Below are positions 30,119 to 38,466 of a DNA stretch of 64,000 nucleotides, piece by piece. The stretch spans positions 4,464,001 through 4,528,000 of the forward strand of contig NZ_CP077970.1 of the NCBI RefSeq assembly GCF_024758505.1, written 5' to 3'. Origin of the DNA: Bradyrhizobium arachidis (lineage in GTDB: Bacteria > Pseudomonadota > Alphaproteobacteria > Rhizobiales > Xanthobacteraceae). Numbering within the stretch: position 1 is the stretch's first letter; each line of letters opens with the position of its first letter. The notes under the pieces are model-generated. The model had not been told where the DNA came from, did not search any database, and saw only the letters and a list, made by a program, of their open reading frames with translations. A program made the position numbers and the translations under genes.

Positions 30119-31423
30119 TCAGGTCGGCAGCGGCGGCGGGTTCGTCGACTGCTCCACCGGCGGCGGCGAAGCCGGTTGCGCCGTTGCAGCAGGCTCGGCT
30201 GCGGCGGGCGGCGGCACGGCGGCGGCATGATCGAGCGGCTCGGCATTGCCGCCCTTGTAAACGCGCGCATAGCGACGGCCGAGGCTGGTCAGCACCTCAT
30301 AGCCGATGGTGCCGAAATGATGTGCGAGCTCGTCGACGGTGATGCCTTCGCCGAGCAGCGTCACCATGTGGCCGCGGCGGGCGGCGTTCGGCGGCAGATC
30401 GGTGATGTCGATCGCGGTCAGGTCCATCGAGACGCGGCCTGCGACAGGGCAGCGCTTGCCGGCGACGACGACTTCGGCGCCGCGCGTGCCATCATTCGCG
30501 CTCGCCGCGCGGAAATAGCCGTCGGCATAGCCTGAGGCGACGATCGCGAGTTTTGTCGGACGGCGTGCGGTCCAGGTGCCGCCATAGCCGACCGTCTCGC
30601 CGCGCTCGACGTTGCGGATCTGCACGATGCGCACTTTGAGATCGACCACCGGCTGCATCGGATTGTCGGCTTCCGGCGTCGGATTGACGCCGTAGAGCGC
30701 TGCACCCGGCCGCACCATGTCGAACTGGAAGGACGCGCCGAGGAAAACGCCGGAGGAGTTGGCGAGGGCGGCCGGCACGCCGGCGAATTCGCTGGCGATG
30801 CTGCGGAAGGCCGCGAGCTGCTTTGCGTTCACGGTGCTGTTGAGCTGCTCGGCTGCGACCAGATGGCTCATGACCAGCGCAATGCCGTGGTCGCCGGCAT
30901 TGATGCGCGGGATGATCGCCTGCGCTTCCTGAAGTGTCAGCCCCAGCCGGTTCATGCCGGTGTCGACGTGGATTGCCGCGCCGCCGGACCAGCCGGTGCG
31001 GCGGCAGAACACGTCCCATTCGGCGAGCTCGTTGAGGTCACCGATCACGGGACGGCAGTCGATCTGGGCGTAGTGCTCGCCGGTGTTCTGAAAGTAGCCG
31101 CCGAGCACGTAGATGGTCGCAGTTGGCAGCGCGGCGCGCGCCGCGCGGGCTTCCTCGATATTGGCGACGAAGAAGGTCTTGCAGCCGGCCTTGTTGAGGG
31201 CGCGCGCGACCGGCGCGATGCCGCAGCCATAGGCGTCGGCCTTGACCACGGCGGCGCATTCGGCCGGCACCGCGGTCTTCTCCAGCTTGCGCCAGTTGGC
31301 GATGATCGCGTCGAGATCGATCGTGAGCACGCCGCCGAAGGCCGCGAGCGCGGCCGCCTGATTGGACTCCGGCGACAACAGATCGGTCTGCGGGATGGTT
31401 TTCGGGTCGGACGCGATGTTCAT
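30119..31423 (-). CDS. alr: Alanine racemase with a proline-rich tail
   Basis: 434 residues. The PLP lysine is in AAVVKADAYGCG (near residue 64), and the other half-site shows the RPGAALYG and VGYGGTW segments. The enzyme supplies D-alanine for peptidoglycan. After the usual end (GRRYARVYKG) a tail of about 45 residues rich in Pro and Ala (for example AAAVPPPAAAEPAATAQP) is added, which the family does not need. dnaB is upstream with a 48-base gap. Confidence 0.94.
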   Translation of the reverse strand: MNIASDPKTIPQTDLLSPESNQAAALAAFGGVLTIDLDAIIANWRKLEKTAVPAECAAVVKADAYGCGIAPVARALNKAGCKTFFVANIEEARAARAALPTATIYVLGGYFQNTGEHYAQIDCRPVIGDLNELAEWDVFCRRTGWSGGAAIHVDTGMNRLGLTLQEAQAIIPRINAGDHGIALVMSHLVAAEQLNSTVNAKQLAAFRSIASEFAGVPAALANSSGVFLGASFQFDMVRPGAALYGVNPTPEADNPMQPVVDLKVRIVQIRNVERGETVGYGGTWTARRPTKLAIVASGYADGYFRAASANDGTRGAEVVVAGKRCPVAGRVSMDLTAIDITDLPPNAARRGHMVTLLGEGITVDELAHHFGTIGYEVLTSLGRRYARVYKGGNAEPLDHAAAVPPPAAAEPAATAQPASPPPVEQSTNPPPLPT

Positions 31424-31471
31424 GCCGCCGTTTTACGCGTCGGAGCGGCGGCGTTCAACCCGCGGAACAGG

Positions 31472-32974
31472 TTAGTAACTCCGATCCGGCAGATGACCGT
31501 CATGGTTGAGGTCGCCGAACCGGGTGACCGAGGCGTCGAAGTGCAGCTCGACCGTGCCGGTCGGGCCGTGACGCTGCTTGCCGATGATGACTTCGGCCTT
31601 GCCGAGTGCGCGTTCCATGTCGGTCTGCCACTTGGTGTGTTCCTCGGTGCCGGGGCGCGGCTCCTTCATGGCGAGGTAATACTCCTCGCGGAACACGAAC
31701 ATCACGACGTCGGCGTCCTGCTCGATCGATCCGGATTCGCGAAGGTCGGACAGTTGCGGCCGCTTGTCGTCGCGGGACTCGACCTGACGCGAGAGCTGCG
31801 ACAGCGCGATGATGGGAACGCTGAGCTCCTTGGCGAGGGCCTTGAGGCTCGTGGTGATCTCGGTGATTTCCTGCACGCGGCTGTCGCTGGCGCGCTTGCC
31901 CGAGCCCGAGAGCAGCTGGATGTAGTCGATGACGATGAGGTCGAGGCCCTTTTGCCGCTTCAGCCGCCGTGCGCGCGCCATGAGCTGCGCGATCGACAGA
32001 CCGCCGGTCTCGTCGACATAGAACGGCAGCGACTGTAGCTCGATCGAGACCTCGCGGATCTTCTCGAAGTCGGCCTCGGAGATGCCGCCGCGGCGAATGC
32101 TGGAGGAGGGGATGCCGGTACGCTCGGCGACGATACGGGTAGCAAGCTGGTCGGCCGACATTTCGCAGGAGAAGAAGCCGACCACGCCGCCATTCACCGC
32201 CTTCATGGTACCGTCGGCCTGCACCTCGCCGACATAGGCCTGCGCGATGTTGTAGGCGATGTTGGTCGCAAGCGAGGTCTTGCCCATGCCCGGGCGGCCG
32301 GCGACGATGATCAGGTCGGAGTGCTGCAGGCCGCCCATCTTGGTATCGAGGTCGCGCAAGCCAGTGGAGATGCCCGACAGCTTTCCGTCGCGCTGGAAGG
32401 CCTTGGCCGCGAGATCGACGGCGAGGGTCAGCGCCTGCGAGAACTTCTGGAAACCGCCGTCATAGCGGCCGGATTCGGCGAGCTCATACAGCTTGCGCTC
32501 GGCGTCCTCGATCTGCGCCCGGGGCGCAAAGTCGACGGGTGCGTCATAGGCGACATTGACCATGTCCTCGCCGATTCCAATGAGGTCGCGGCGCAGGGAG
32601 AGGTCGTAGATGGTGCGCCCGTAATCCTGGGCGTTGATGATGGTGGTGGCTTCGGCGGCGAGCCGCGCAAGATATTGCCCGATGGTCATGCCGCCGACGT
32701 CGGTATCGGCCGGCAGGAACGTTTTCAGCGTCACCGGCGTCGCGATCTTGCCCATCCGGATCAGGCTGGCGGCAGTCTCGTAGATGGTCTGGTGCAGCGG
32801 CTCGAAATAGTGCTTCGCCTCGAGGAAGTCCGAGACCCGGTAGAAGGCGTCGTTATTGACGAGGATGGCACCCAAAAGGCTCTGTTCCGCCTCGATATTG
32901 TGCGGCGCGCTCCGGTAGGCGGGAGTTCCCGGGTCGGGCGCGAGTTTGAGGACGGTCGAATCAGTCAGGGCCAT
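31472..32974 (-). CDS. dnaB: Replicative DNA helicase DnaB
   Basis: 500 residues with the N-terminal domain starting RSAPHNIEAEQSLLGAILVNN, a linker helix, and a RecA-type ATPase with Walker A AGRPGMGKTSLATN, Walker B LIVIDYIQLL and the FSCEMSADQLATR segment. It unwinds DNA ahead of the replisome as a hexamer. No intein is present. Order rplI...dnaB-alr is ancestral, but here a block of about 4.8 kb separates rplI from dnaB. Confidence 0.96.
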   Translation of the reverse strand: MALTDSTVLKLAPDPGTPAYRSAPHNIEAEQSLLGAILVNNDAFYRVSDFLEAKHYFEPLHQTIYETAASLIRMGKIATPVTLKTFLPADTDVGGMTIGQYLARLAAEATTIINAQDYGRTIYDLSLRRDLIGIGEDMVNVAYDAPVDFAPRAQIEDAERKLYELAESGRYDGGFQKFSQALTLAVDLAAKAFQRDGKLSGISTGLRDLDTKMGGLQHSDLIIVAGRPGMGKTSLATNIAYNIAQAYVGEVQADGTMKAVNGGVVGFFSCEMSADQLATRIVAERTGIPSSSIRRGGISEADFEKIREVSIELQSLPFYVDETGGLSIAQLMARARRLKRQKGLDLIVIDYIQLLSGSGKRASDSRVQEITEITTSLKALAKELSVPIIALSQLSRQVESRDDKRPQLSDLRESGSIEQDADVVMFVFREEYYLAMKEPRPGTEEHTKWQTDMERALGKAEVIIGKQRHGPTGTVELHFDASVTRFGDLNHDGHLPDRSY

Positions 32975-33276
32975 GGCGGGAGCGTGCTTAGCAAACTTTT
33001 ATGGGCTATGCGGGGCGGCGATAAAGCGCCGCCTGCATGCAAAGCGAAAGTGAAAGCTCGCCGCTATCAACCGCTCAGTAAAAAATGGTGGATGATTAGC
33101 GGTTGCAGCACGGGCGATGCTTGACGGAATTTTGCGGAATTGGGCCTGGGGCTTGATCCCGCTCAAGCCGCGCCACGGAAAAATCCGGATGCTGTGAACC
33201 TTATGTGCCGGCGCGCAGACCTATTTGAAGGCGCGCCGCTGACGTCACCGGCCTGCCTTCGGCTCCGGATCCGGGT
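32975..33276. other. dnaB upstream region without a gene
   Basis: 302 bases with no supported coding frame. A hairpin GGCGGCG-ataaag-CGCCGCC (33014-33033) lies 40 bases before the dnaB start and would be in its mRNA leader. A TTGATA hexamer further upstream on the minus strand could be a -35 element, but no good -10 accompanies it. Confidence 0.4.
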
Positions 33277-33396
33277 TCAGATGAGCAGAAGGTAGACCAG
33301 CGCAACCAGGGCAGCGCCGACGCCGGTGGCGATCAGGGCGTAGTCGGTGCGGAGATCGGCCTGCACATCGAAGGAGGTTTGGGTCTTCTTGGTCAT
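33277..33396 (-). CDS. Short single-helix membrane protein (39 residues)
   Basis: Translation gives a hydrophilic N-terminus (MTKKTQTSFDVQADLRTDYA) followed by one hydrophobic helix (LIATGVGAALVALVYLLLI) right to the stop. That layout of an intact start, charged cytosolic part and terminal helix is unlikely for random sequence. No clear Shine-Dalgarno sequence precedes the ATG. The function is unknown. Confidence 0.5.
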   Translation of the reverse strand: MTKKTQTSFDVQADLRTDYALIATGVGAALVALVYLLLI

Positions 33397-33541
33397 GGGC
33401 AGAGGTCTAGGACAAAGACGACGCGCCTAATGTGAAGCAGATCACAGACGTCAGTTTTCTTTGGATTTGTTTTAGGCGGGAACAGAAAAGGCGGTCCGGG
33501 TGTTGGGTCCGGGCAAAACCGCCAAAGAGGCGAGACAGGCG

Positions 33542-33748
33542 ATGCGGCAGGAACTCCTGATATGGCGAAGCGACGCAGGCAGCCGCCTCTGGCTGTCGGC
33601 GCTGGTCGCTGCCATGGAGGAGGCTGCGCAGCCCGAAATCCGCCGCCAGGACGTTCCGGCCGAGACGATTGCGCAGCTTCGCGTGCAGCTCGCCCTTCCG
33701 GCTTCGTTGCGGCTCTATCAGGAGCCGCCTTCAAACCTCCGCCACTAG
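33542..33748 (+). CDS. Possible small hypothetical protein
   Basis: 68 residues from the ATG at 33542 (MRQELLIWRSDAGSRLWLSA), or 82 from a GTG at 33500. Composition is amphipathic and helical, with no motif. The stop codon TAG is also the first three bases of a composite repeat. It could be a real small gene or a chance frame; no homologue is recognised. Confidence 0.35.
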   Translation: MRQELLIWRSDAGSRLWLSALVAAMEEAAQPEIRRQDVPAETIAQLRVQLALPASLRLYQEPPSNLRH

Positions 33749-33849
33749 AGCCTTTTCCGTTCCGATGGAATCGGAACGGGGCTCTAGATTCTAGTTTTGA
33801 CGCGTTTTCTTGACGCGAACCGGCATCCACTTCGCTTGAAAACGCTCTA
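33745..33849 (+). repeat. Composite interspersed repeat, copy B
   Basis: TAGAGC, a perfect stem CCGTTCCGAT-gga-ATCGGAACGG (33756-33778), GGCTCTA, then GTTTTGACGCGTTTTCTTGA..GAACCGG..TCCACTTCGCTTGAAAACGCTCT. It is the same element as 28331-28431 in the opposite orientation. It sits at the 3' end of the CFA-synthase-like gene. Confidence 0.85.
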
Positions 33850-33853
33850 ACCC

Positions 33854-35104
33854 CTATTCACCCGCGAGCTTCAGCGACGGCTTGCTGCCGCGTTCCAGCC
33901 GGCGCAACCGCGCCTCTTCATGGCCGATGTAGTCGCGCGTCACCGGCACCACGCCCTGATGCCTGGTGAGCTGGATCTGGAAGTTCATCATGGCCTGCTT
34001 GCGGAACGTCATCTCGCACGCCGCGAGATAGAATTCCCACATCAGTGCGAAGCGCTCGTCATAGAGCTGCACCGCTTCCTCTCGTCGCGCCGCGAAGCGC
34101 TCGCGCCATGCCTTCAGCGTCTCGGCATAATGCAGGCGGAGGATCTCGATGTCGCAGACCAGCAGGCCAGCGCGCTCGATCGCGGGCATCACCTCCGACA
34201 GCGCCGGGATATAGCCGCCGGGGAAGATGTACTTTGCAATCCAGGGGTTGGTGGTATCCGGCCCCTGCGACCGCCCGATCGAATGCAGCAGCATCACGCC
34301 GTTATCGGCGAGCAAATCGGCACCGCGCTGGAAAAAGGTGTCGTAAAACTTCACGCCGACATGCTCGAACATGCCGACCGAGACGATGCGGTCGAACGGG
34401 CCGTCGACGTCGCGATAGTCCTGGAGCAAGAACCTGGCTCGTTGCGTCAAGCCCTTCTCGGCGGCGCGCGAGCTTGCGAACTGCAATTGCTCGGTCGAGA
34501 GCGTGATGCCGGTGACGTCGGCGCCGGCGATCTCGGCGAGGTAGAGGCCGAGCCCACCCCAGCCCGAGCCAATGTCGAGCACGCGCTGGCCGCGCCTGAC
34601 CAGGAGCTTTGCGGCAATGTGCCGCTTCTTGGCGAGCTGTGCATCGTCGAGCGAGGCTGCCGGCGTCTCGAAATAAGCGCAGCTATATTGCTTGTCGGCA
34701 TCGAGGAAGAGAGAATAAAGCCGTGCGTCGAGGTCGTAATGGTGCGCGACATTGTTCTTGGCGCGGGAACGCAAGTTGAATTGCCTCATGCTCCGCGTCA
34801 GGTAGCGCAGCCACCACTGCGGCTTTCCCCAGTGCGGCAATACGCCGGGTTGATCCAGCAGGATCGCGAGCGCATCAGCGATAGAGCCGCTCTCGACGAC
34901 GAACTCGCCGTCCATGAAGGCTTCGCCGAGGCCGAGTTCGGGATTGAGCAGGATCTTGCGCTGCGCGTCCTGGGTGACGAAGCGGACCGCGACCGGCGGG
35001 CCGGTACCGTCGCCGCAGGTGAAACTTGCGCCGGTCGCGGTCGTTACCGTCATCGATCCGCGGCGAATGAACCGACTGAGAAAACTCCGCAATAAACGGT
35101 CCAT
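33854..35104 (-). CDS. Cyclopropane-fatty-acyl-phospholipid synthase family methyltransferase
   Basis: About 416 residues. The SAM-binding motif VLDIGSGWGGLGLYLAE is central. Family segments NNVAHHYDLDARLYSLFLD and YSCAYFETP precede it, and IVSVGMFEHVG and GGYIPALSE follow. Such enzymes add a methylene across the double bond of membrane acyl chains. The start ATG at 35104 (MDRLLRSFLSRFI) is preferred over 35113. A GGAAC-type promoter candidate is 57 bases upstream. It could belong to a CFA-like paralogue group, not the main synthase. Confidence 0.88.
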   Translation of the reverse strand: MDRLLRSFLSRFIRRGSMTVTTATGASFTCGDGTGPPVAVRFVTQDAQRKILLNPELGLGEAFMDGEFVVESGSIADALAILLDQPGVLPHWGKPQWWLRYLTRSMRQFNLRSRAKNNVAHHYDLDARLYSLFLDADKQYSCAYFETPAASLDDAQLAKKRHIAAKLLVRRGQRVLDIGSGWGGLGLYLAEIAGADVTGITLSTEQLQFASSRAAEKGLTQRARFLLQDYRDVDGPFDRIVSVGMFEHVGVKFYDTFFQRGADLLADNGVMLLHSIGRSQGPDTTNPWIAKYIFPGGYIPALSEVMPAIERAGLLVCDIEILRLHYAETLKAWRERFAARREEAVQLYDERFALMWEFYLAACEMTFRKQAMMNFQIQLTRHQGVVPVTRDYIGHEEARLRRLERGSKPSLKLAGE

Positions 35105-35160
35105 CGAACCCACCTTTCGAGCGAACCCGAAAAGATGCGACTAGCCCGGCCGTCTTTCCC

Positions 35161-35185
35161 GACGCCTCAGAACGGAAGAAGTTCC
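35161..35185 (-). promoter_or_regulatory. Possible EcfG-type general stress promoter
   Basis: Minus strand reads GGAAC, 16 bases, CGTC; the consensus for alphaproteobacterial EcfG sigma factors is GGAAC-N16/17-CGTT. It lies 57 bases ahead of the CFA-like start codon. cfa genes are stress-controlled in other bacteria. One mismatch in a short motif makes this tentative. Confidence 0.35.
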
Positions 35186-35376
35186 TATGCATCAGCATCC
35201 AGGCGGCGCTCGATGGTCTGCTACTGCGTTGTGTTCAAAGCGGATATTCGCAAATCGCGGGATCACATTGTTGCGTGACGAGCCAGCTTCCATTCACGGC
35301 ACAATCGGCTAAAAGGTCACCCGCGCCGCCCCGGTTTGCGGGCCGGATTGACGAGAATTCAGTGGAGATGACGGGA

Positions 35377-36498
35377 ATGTCGAGCCGAGCGCTCAGCCTC
35401 GCGACGGTGTTGCTTCTGATCGGCTTCGGCGCGGTCGATACCGCACTGGCGCAGGCGCAAAACCTCGAGGCCGGCAAGACGCCGTCCCAGCTCTTCGCCC
35501 AGACCTGCAACGCCTGCCACAAGAGCCCGCGCGGTCTGTTGAAGACGGTGGCGCCGGGCTCGCTGCCGAGCTTCCTGCGCCAGCACTACACGACGAGCTC
35601 CGACATGGCTGGCGTGCTCTCATCCTATCTCGTGTCCAACGGCGCGACCGACACCCGCTACCAGGCCAAGGACGCCAAGGACTCCAGCAAGGGCGGGAAG
35701 GACGGCGCCAAGGAGAAGGAAGCCAATTCCAGCGCAACCCAGCAGTCGCCCGAGCACGCCGGACGTCGCCAGAGGCCGGGCCAGGAGGGTGCGAAGCCCG
35801 AGGGTGAGGGCGCTGCTGCGGGTCAGAAGCGCATGGCGCGGCCGAGCGAGGACGGCGCGAAGGAGGGAGCCAAGCCCGAGGGCCAGGCGACCAATGAGCG
35901 CGGCCCCGACGGTCGCAAGAAGAAGATGAGCAAGCGCGGCAAGCCGGACGCCGACGAGGCGCCCAAGACCGATGCCTCAAAGACCGATGCTCCGAAGACC
36001 GACGCTGCGAAGGACGGTCCGGTAACGACCGAGCCTTCGGCGGCCGACAAGAAGGACGAGCCCAAGACTGAACCCAAGACTGAACCCAAGGGCGAACCCA
36101 AGAGCGAGGCTGCCAAGGCCGATGGCTCCGGTGAAAAGCCATCCGGCGACAAATCTTCGGGCGAGAAGCCGGCGACGCAGGAGAGCAAGCCCGACACGGC
36201 CGCCAAGCCGGAGAGCAAGCCCGAGAATAAGCCTGAGACGGGCGCGTCGCAGTCGGTCAAAACCGAGCCGGCCAAGACCGAGCCGACCAGCACCGAAAGC
36301 CGGCCCGATCCGGCACCGCAGGTCACGCCGGCCCCGCCGGCCGCGGCCAAGCCCGCAGAGGCGCCCTCCGGCAGTGCCGCTAGCTCGGAGCCGACCCCCG
36401 CAAGGCCGCAGGAGACGCCGCCTGCGGTGACCGCCACGGCGCCGCCGGCACCGCCTGCGGCCCCAGCCGGGCCGCCGGTCCCGCCGATTTCGCAGTAA
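35377..36498 (+). CDS. Secreted c-type cytochrome domain with long charged low-complexity tail
   Basis: 373 residues. A signal peptide (about 1-25, ending TALAQ) leads into FAQTCNACHKSPRG, a single CXXCH heme site (Cys44, Cys47, His48), and a short helical domain to about residue 90. The remaining 280 residues are Lys/Glu/Pro/Ala/Asp-rich with tandem units (KTDA-type, EPKT-type) and end in a Pro/Ala stretch. No electron partner gene adjoins. GGAG nine bases ahead supports the ATG at 35377. The heme motif could in principle be vestigial. Confidence 0.78.
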   Translation: MSSRALSLATVLLLIGFGAVDTALAQAQNLEAGKTPSQLFAQTCNACHKSPRGLLKTVAPGSLPSFLRQHYTTSSDMAGVLSSYLVSNGATDTRYQAKDAKDSSKGGKDGAKEKEANSSATQQSPEHAGRRQRPGQEGAKPEGEGAAAGQKRMARPSEDGAKEGAKPEGQATNERGPDGRKKKMSKRGKPDADEAPKTDASKTDAPKTDAAKDGPVTTEPSAADKKDEPKTEPKTEPKGEPKSEAAKADGSGEKPSGDKSSGEKPATQESKPDTAAKPESKPENKPETGASQSVKTEPAKTEPTSTESRPDPAPQVTPAPPAAAKPAEAPSGSAASSEPTPARPQETPPAVTATAPPAPPAAPAGPPVPPISQ

Positions 36499-36519
36499 AG
36501 CGGGTCCACGTGGAACGAA

Positions 36520-36541
36520 GGCCGCGGCAACGCGGCCTTTT
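36520..36541 (+). terminator. Intrinsic terminator after the cytochrome gene
   Basis: GGCCGCG-gcaa-CGCGGCC followed by TTTT, 21 bases after the stop codon. A seven-base GC stem, tetraloop and U-run make a textbook Rho-independent terminator. Confidence 0.85.
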
Positions 36542-36558
36542 CGATTCTTGACCCGCGT

Positions 36559-36586
36559 TAGAGCATCCCTCTAGAGTAATGCTCTA
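36559..36586 (+). promoter_or_regulatory. Dyad upstream of TetR-thioesterase operon (candidate operator)
   Basis: TAGAGCAT and ATGCTCTA flank an inner palindrome CTCTAGAG, giving a 28-base dyad ending 10 bases before the TetR start. Position suggests autoregulation. However CTCTAGAGCAT also occurs in the repeat-rich spacer at 42468, so it may be a repeat remnant. Confidence 0.4.
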
Positions 36587-36596
36587 GGAGAGATCT

Positions 36597-37217
36597 ATGG
36601 CGGCGACGGTTCGTGACGATCTGCTGGCGGCAGGCCTTGCGATCTTCGATCGCGTGGGCTTTGAGGGCGCGACGGTGGCCGCGATCCGGACCCGGGCGCG
36701 CGCGTCCAATGGCAGCTTCTTCCACGTCTTCGCATCGAAGCAGGAGCTTGCCGGTGCGTTGTTTATCGAGGTGCTCCGGCACTATCACGCCGCGATCCTC
36801 GCCGCGCTCGATCCGGCTCTTGGTGCTGCGGAGGGGATCGACCGTCTGATCCGCGCCCATCTCGGCTGGGTCGTGACCAGCCGCCGCGAGGCGCGCTATC
36901 TGTTCGAGATCTCGCGCAACGAATGGGGCGACGACGTCCGCGATGCCCAGCGTGCGCACAACGCGCGGCTGGCCGAGAGCATCGAGCGCTGGCGCGCACC
37001 GCTGATCGCACGCGGTGATCTCTTGCCGATGCCGCCCGTGATGTTCATCAGCCAGCTCATCGGGCCCGCGCAGATATTTTGCCGGGCGTATCTGTCGGGC
37101 CGCGACCGCACCGACCCGCGCAATGAAGCCGACACGCTGGTTGCCTGTGCCATCCGTGCGCTGGTGCCACCCGACCGCTTCACCGCAAGCAACAACAAGA
37201 AAGGAATGGCGTCATGA
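36597..37217 (+). CDS. TetR/AcrR family transcriptional regulator
   Basis: 206 residues. An N-terminal TetR helix-turn-helix (LLAAGLAIFDRVGFEGATVAAIRTRARASNGSFFHVF, about residues 8-48) is followed by a helical ligand-binding domain. GGAGAG stands before the ATG. The stop overlaps the next start (ATGA), so it is co-expressed with a PaaI-type thioesterase, suggesting an acyl-CoA or aromatic-CoA ligand. A dyad lies directly upstream. Confidence 0.88.
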   Translation: MAATVRDDLLAAGLAIFDRVGFEGATVAAIRTRARASNGSFFHVFASKQELAGALFIEVLRHYHAAILAALDPALGAAEGIDRLIRAHLGWVVTSRREARYLFEISRNEWGDDVRDAQRAHNARLAESIERWRAPLIARGDLLPMPPVMFISQLIGPAQIFCRAYLSGRDRTDPRNEADTLVACAIRALVPPDRFTASNNKKGMAS

Positions 37218-37681
37218 GGACGGAGCAGGATCCCGCCTTCGCGGAGATCGCAGCCCATATTCACACCAATGTCGGCAAGCAGGGCTTCATGAATCTGGTC
37301 GGCGCGGAACTGTCGGACCTGTCCCGCGGCGAATGCACGATCGCGGTGGACCGCAGGCCGGAGCTGCTGCAACAGCACGGCTTCTTTCATGGCGGCGTTA
37401 CCGCCTTCCTGGTCGACAACGCCACCACGATTGCGGCGGCCACCTCGCGCGGTCAGCCGGCACTGACGGCGGAATACAAGCTGAACCTGCTGTCGCCCGC
37501 GGTCGGCGAAAAACTGATCTGCCGGGCGCGGGTGATCAAGCCGGGCCGTCAGGTCTCGGTCGTCGCCGCCGACGTGTTCTGCGTGACCGACGGTGTCGAG
37601 AAGCACACGGCCACAGCGCTCGCCTCGATCGCGATGCTGAACGAGGAGGTGGCCACGAAAACGAAAAGCCCGGCCGCGTGA
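37214..37681 (+). CDS. PaaI-type hotdog-fold acyl-CoA thioesterase
   Basis: 155 residues of the 4HBT hotdog fold. QQHGFFHGGVTAFLVDNATTIAA is the PaaI signature, with the HGG..D catalytic segment, and a second strand set reads KLNLLSPAVGEKLICRARVIK. It probably releases CoA from aromatic or short acyl groups. It overlaps the TetR gene by four bases and ends inside a terminator hairpin. Confidence 0.9.
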   Translation: MRTEQDPAFAEIAAHIHTNVGKQGFMNLVGAELSDLSRGECTIAVDRRPELLQQHGFFHGGVTAFLVDNATTIAAATSRGQPALTAEYKLNLLSPAVGEKLICRARVIKPGRQVSVVAADVFCVTDGVEKHTATALASIAMLNEEVATKTKSPAA

Positions 37682-37691
37682 ACGGCCGGGC
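37668..37691. terminator. Bidirectional hairpin terminator at the thioesterase 3' end
   Basis: GCCCGGCCG-cgtgaa-CGGCCGGGC: a perfect nine-base stem spanning the thioesterase stop codon. On the minus strand it is followed by TTTT, so it would stop transcription arriving from rplI; on the plus strand the U-run is weak. Confidence 0.7.
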
Positions 37692-37700
37692 ATGTTGATT

Positions 37701-37799
37701 GTCATTCCGGGGCTCGCGAAGCGAGAACTATGGTGCGCACTTGCGCACCTGAGAATCTCGAGATTCCGGGTTCGGCTCTTTGAGCCGCCCCGGAATGAC
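37701..37799. repeat. Interspersed inverted repeat (GTCATTCCGG family), copy 3
   Basis: Ends GTCATTCCGG and CCGGAATGAC. Inside are GGTGCGCA-cT-TGCGCACC and CTCGAGATTCCGGGTTCGG, the latter shared with copy 1 (9113-9229). It lies between convergent thioesterase and rplI genes. Confidence 0.8.
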
Positions 37800-37808
37800 T
37801 GAGACCTC

Positions 37809-38414
37809 TTACTTCTCGGTTGCTTCCTCGGCCGGAGCCGGCTGCACGTCGTCGTGCTGGGCTTCCGGATCGAAGAACTCGCCGGCGGCGGCGATCGCCT
37901 CGGCGGCCGCATCGCGGTCCTCGTTGCGGGTCGAGATGTCCTCGCCGCGGTTGATGCGCTCGGCCTCGTCCTGGCTGCGCGCAACCGTCACGGTGACCTC
38001 GACCTCGACCTCGGGGTGAATGGCAACCGTGATGGAGTGCTTGCCGATGGTCTTGATCGGCGCGTCGAGCTGCACCTGCGGACGGGCGAGCGAGACGCCG
38101 TCGGCTTCGAACGCAACGACCACGTCGCGTACGGTGACCGAGCCGAAGAGCTGGCCGGCTTCCGAGGCCTGGCGGATCACGATGATGTTCTTGCCCTCGA
38201 CCTTCTCGGCGATCTTGGACGCCTCGCCCTTGGCCTTGATGTTGCGGGCCTCGAGCTCGGCCTTCATGCCGTCATACTTGGCGCGGTTGTCGGCGGTGGC
38301 GCGCAGCGCCTTGCCGCGCTTGAGCAGGAAGTTGCGGGCGTAGCCGTCGCGAACCTTCACGACTTCGCCCATCTGGCCGAGCTTGGCCACGCGTTCCAGC
38401 AAAATGACTTCCAT
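37809..38414 (-). CDS. rplI: 50S ribosomal protein L9
   Basis: 201 residues starting [31 protein letters not shown], the L9 signature, behind an AAGGAGAAC ribosome site. The globular C-terminal rRNA-binding domain follows. A tail of about 50 residues rich in Glu/Ala/Asp (EEATEK at the end) is longer than in E. coli L9 (149) but usual for rhizobia. It is the last gene of the rpsF operon. Confidence 0.97.
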   Translation of the reverse strand: MEVILLERVAKLGQMGEVVKVRDGYARNFLLKRGKALRATADNRAKYDGMKAELEARNIKAKGEASKIAEKVEGKNIIVIRQASEAGQLFGSVTVRDVVVAFEADGVSLARPQVQLDAPIKTIGKHSITVAIHPEVEVEVTVTVARSQDEAERINRGEDISTRNEDRDAAAEAIAAAGEFFDPEAQHDDVQPAPAEEATEK

Positions 38415-38466
38415 AATCGTTCTCCTTTTGAAGTGATGTGAGTTGGTTGGTTGTTCGAAGGTGGAC

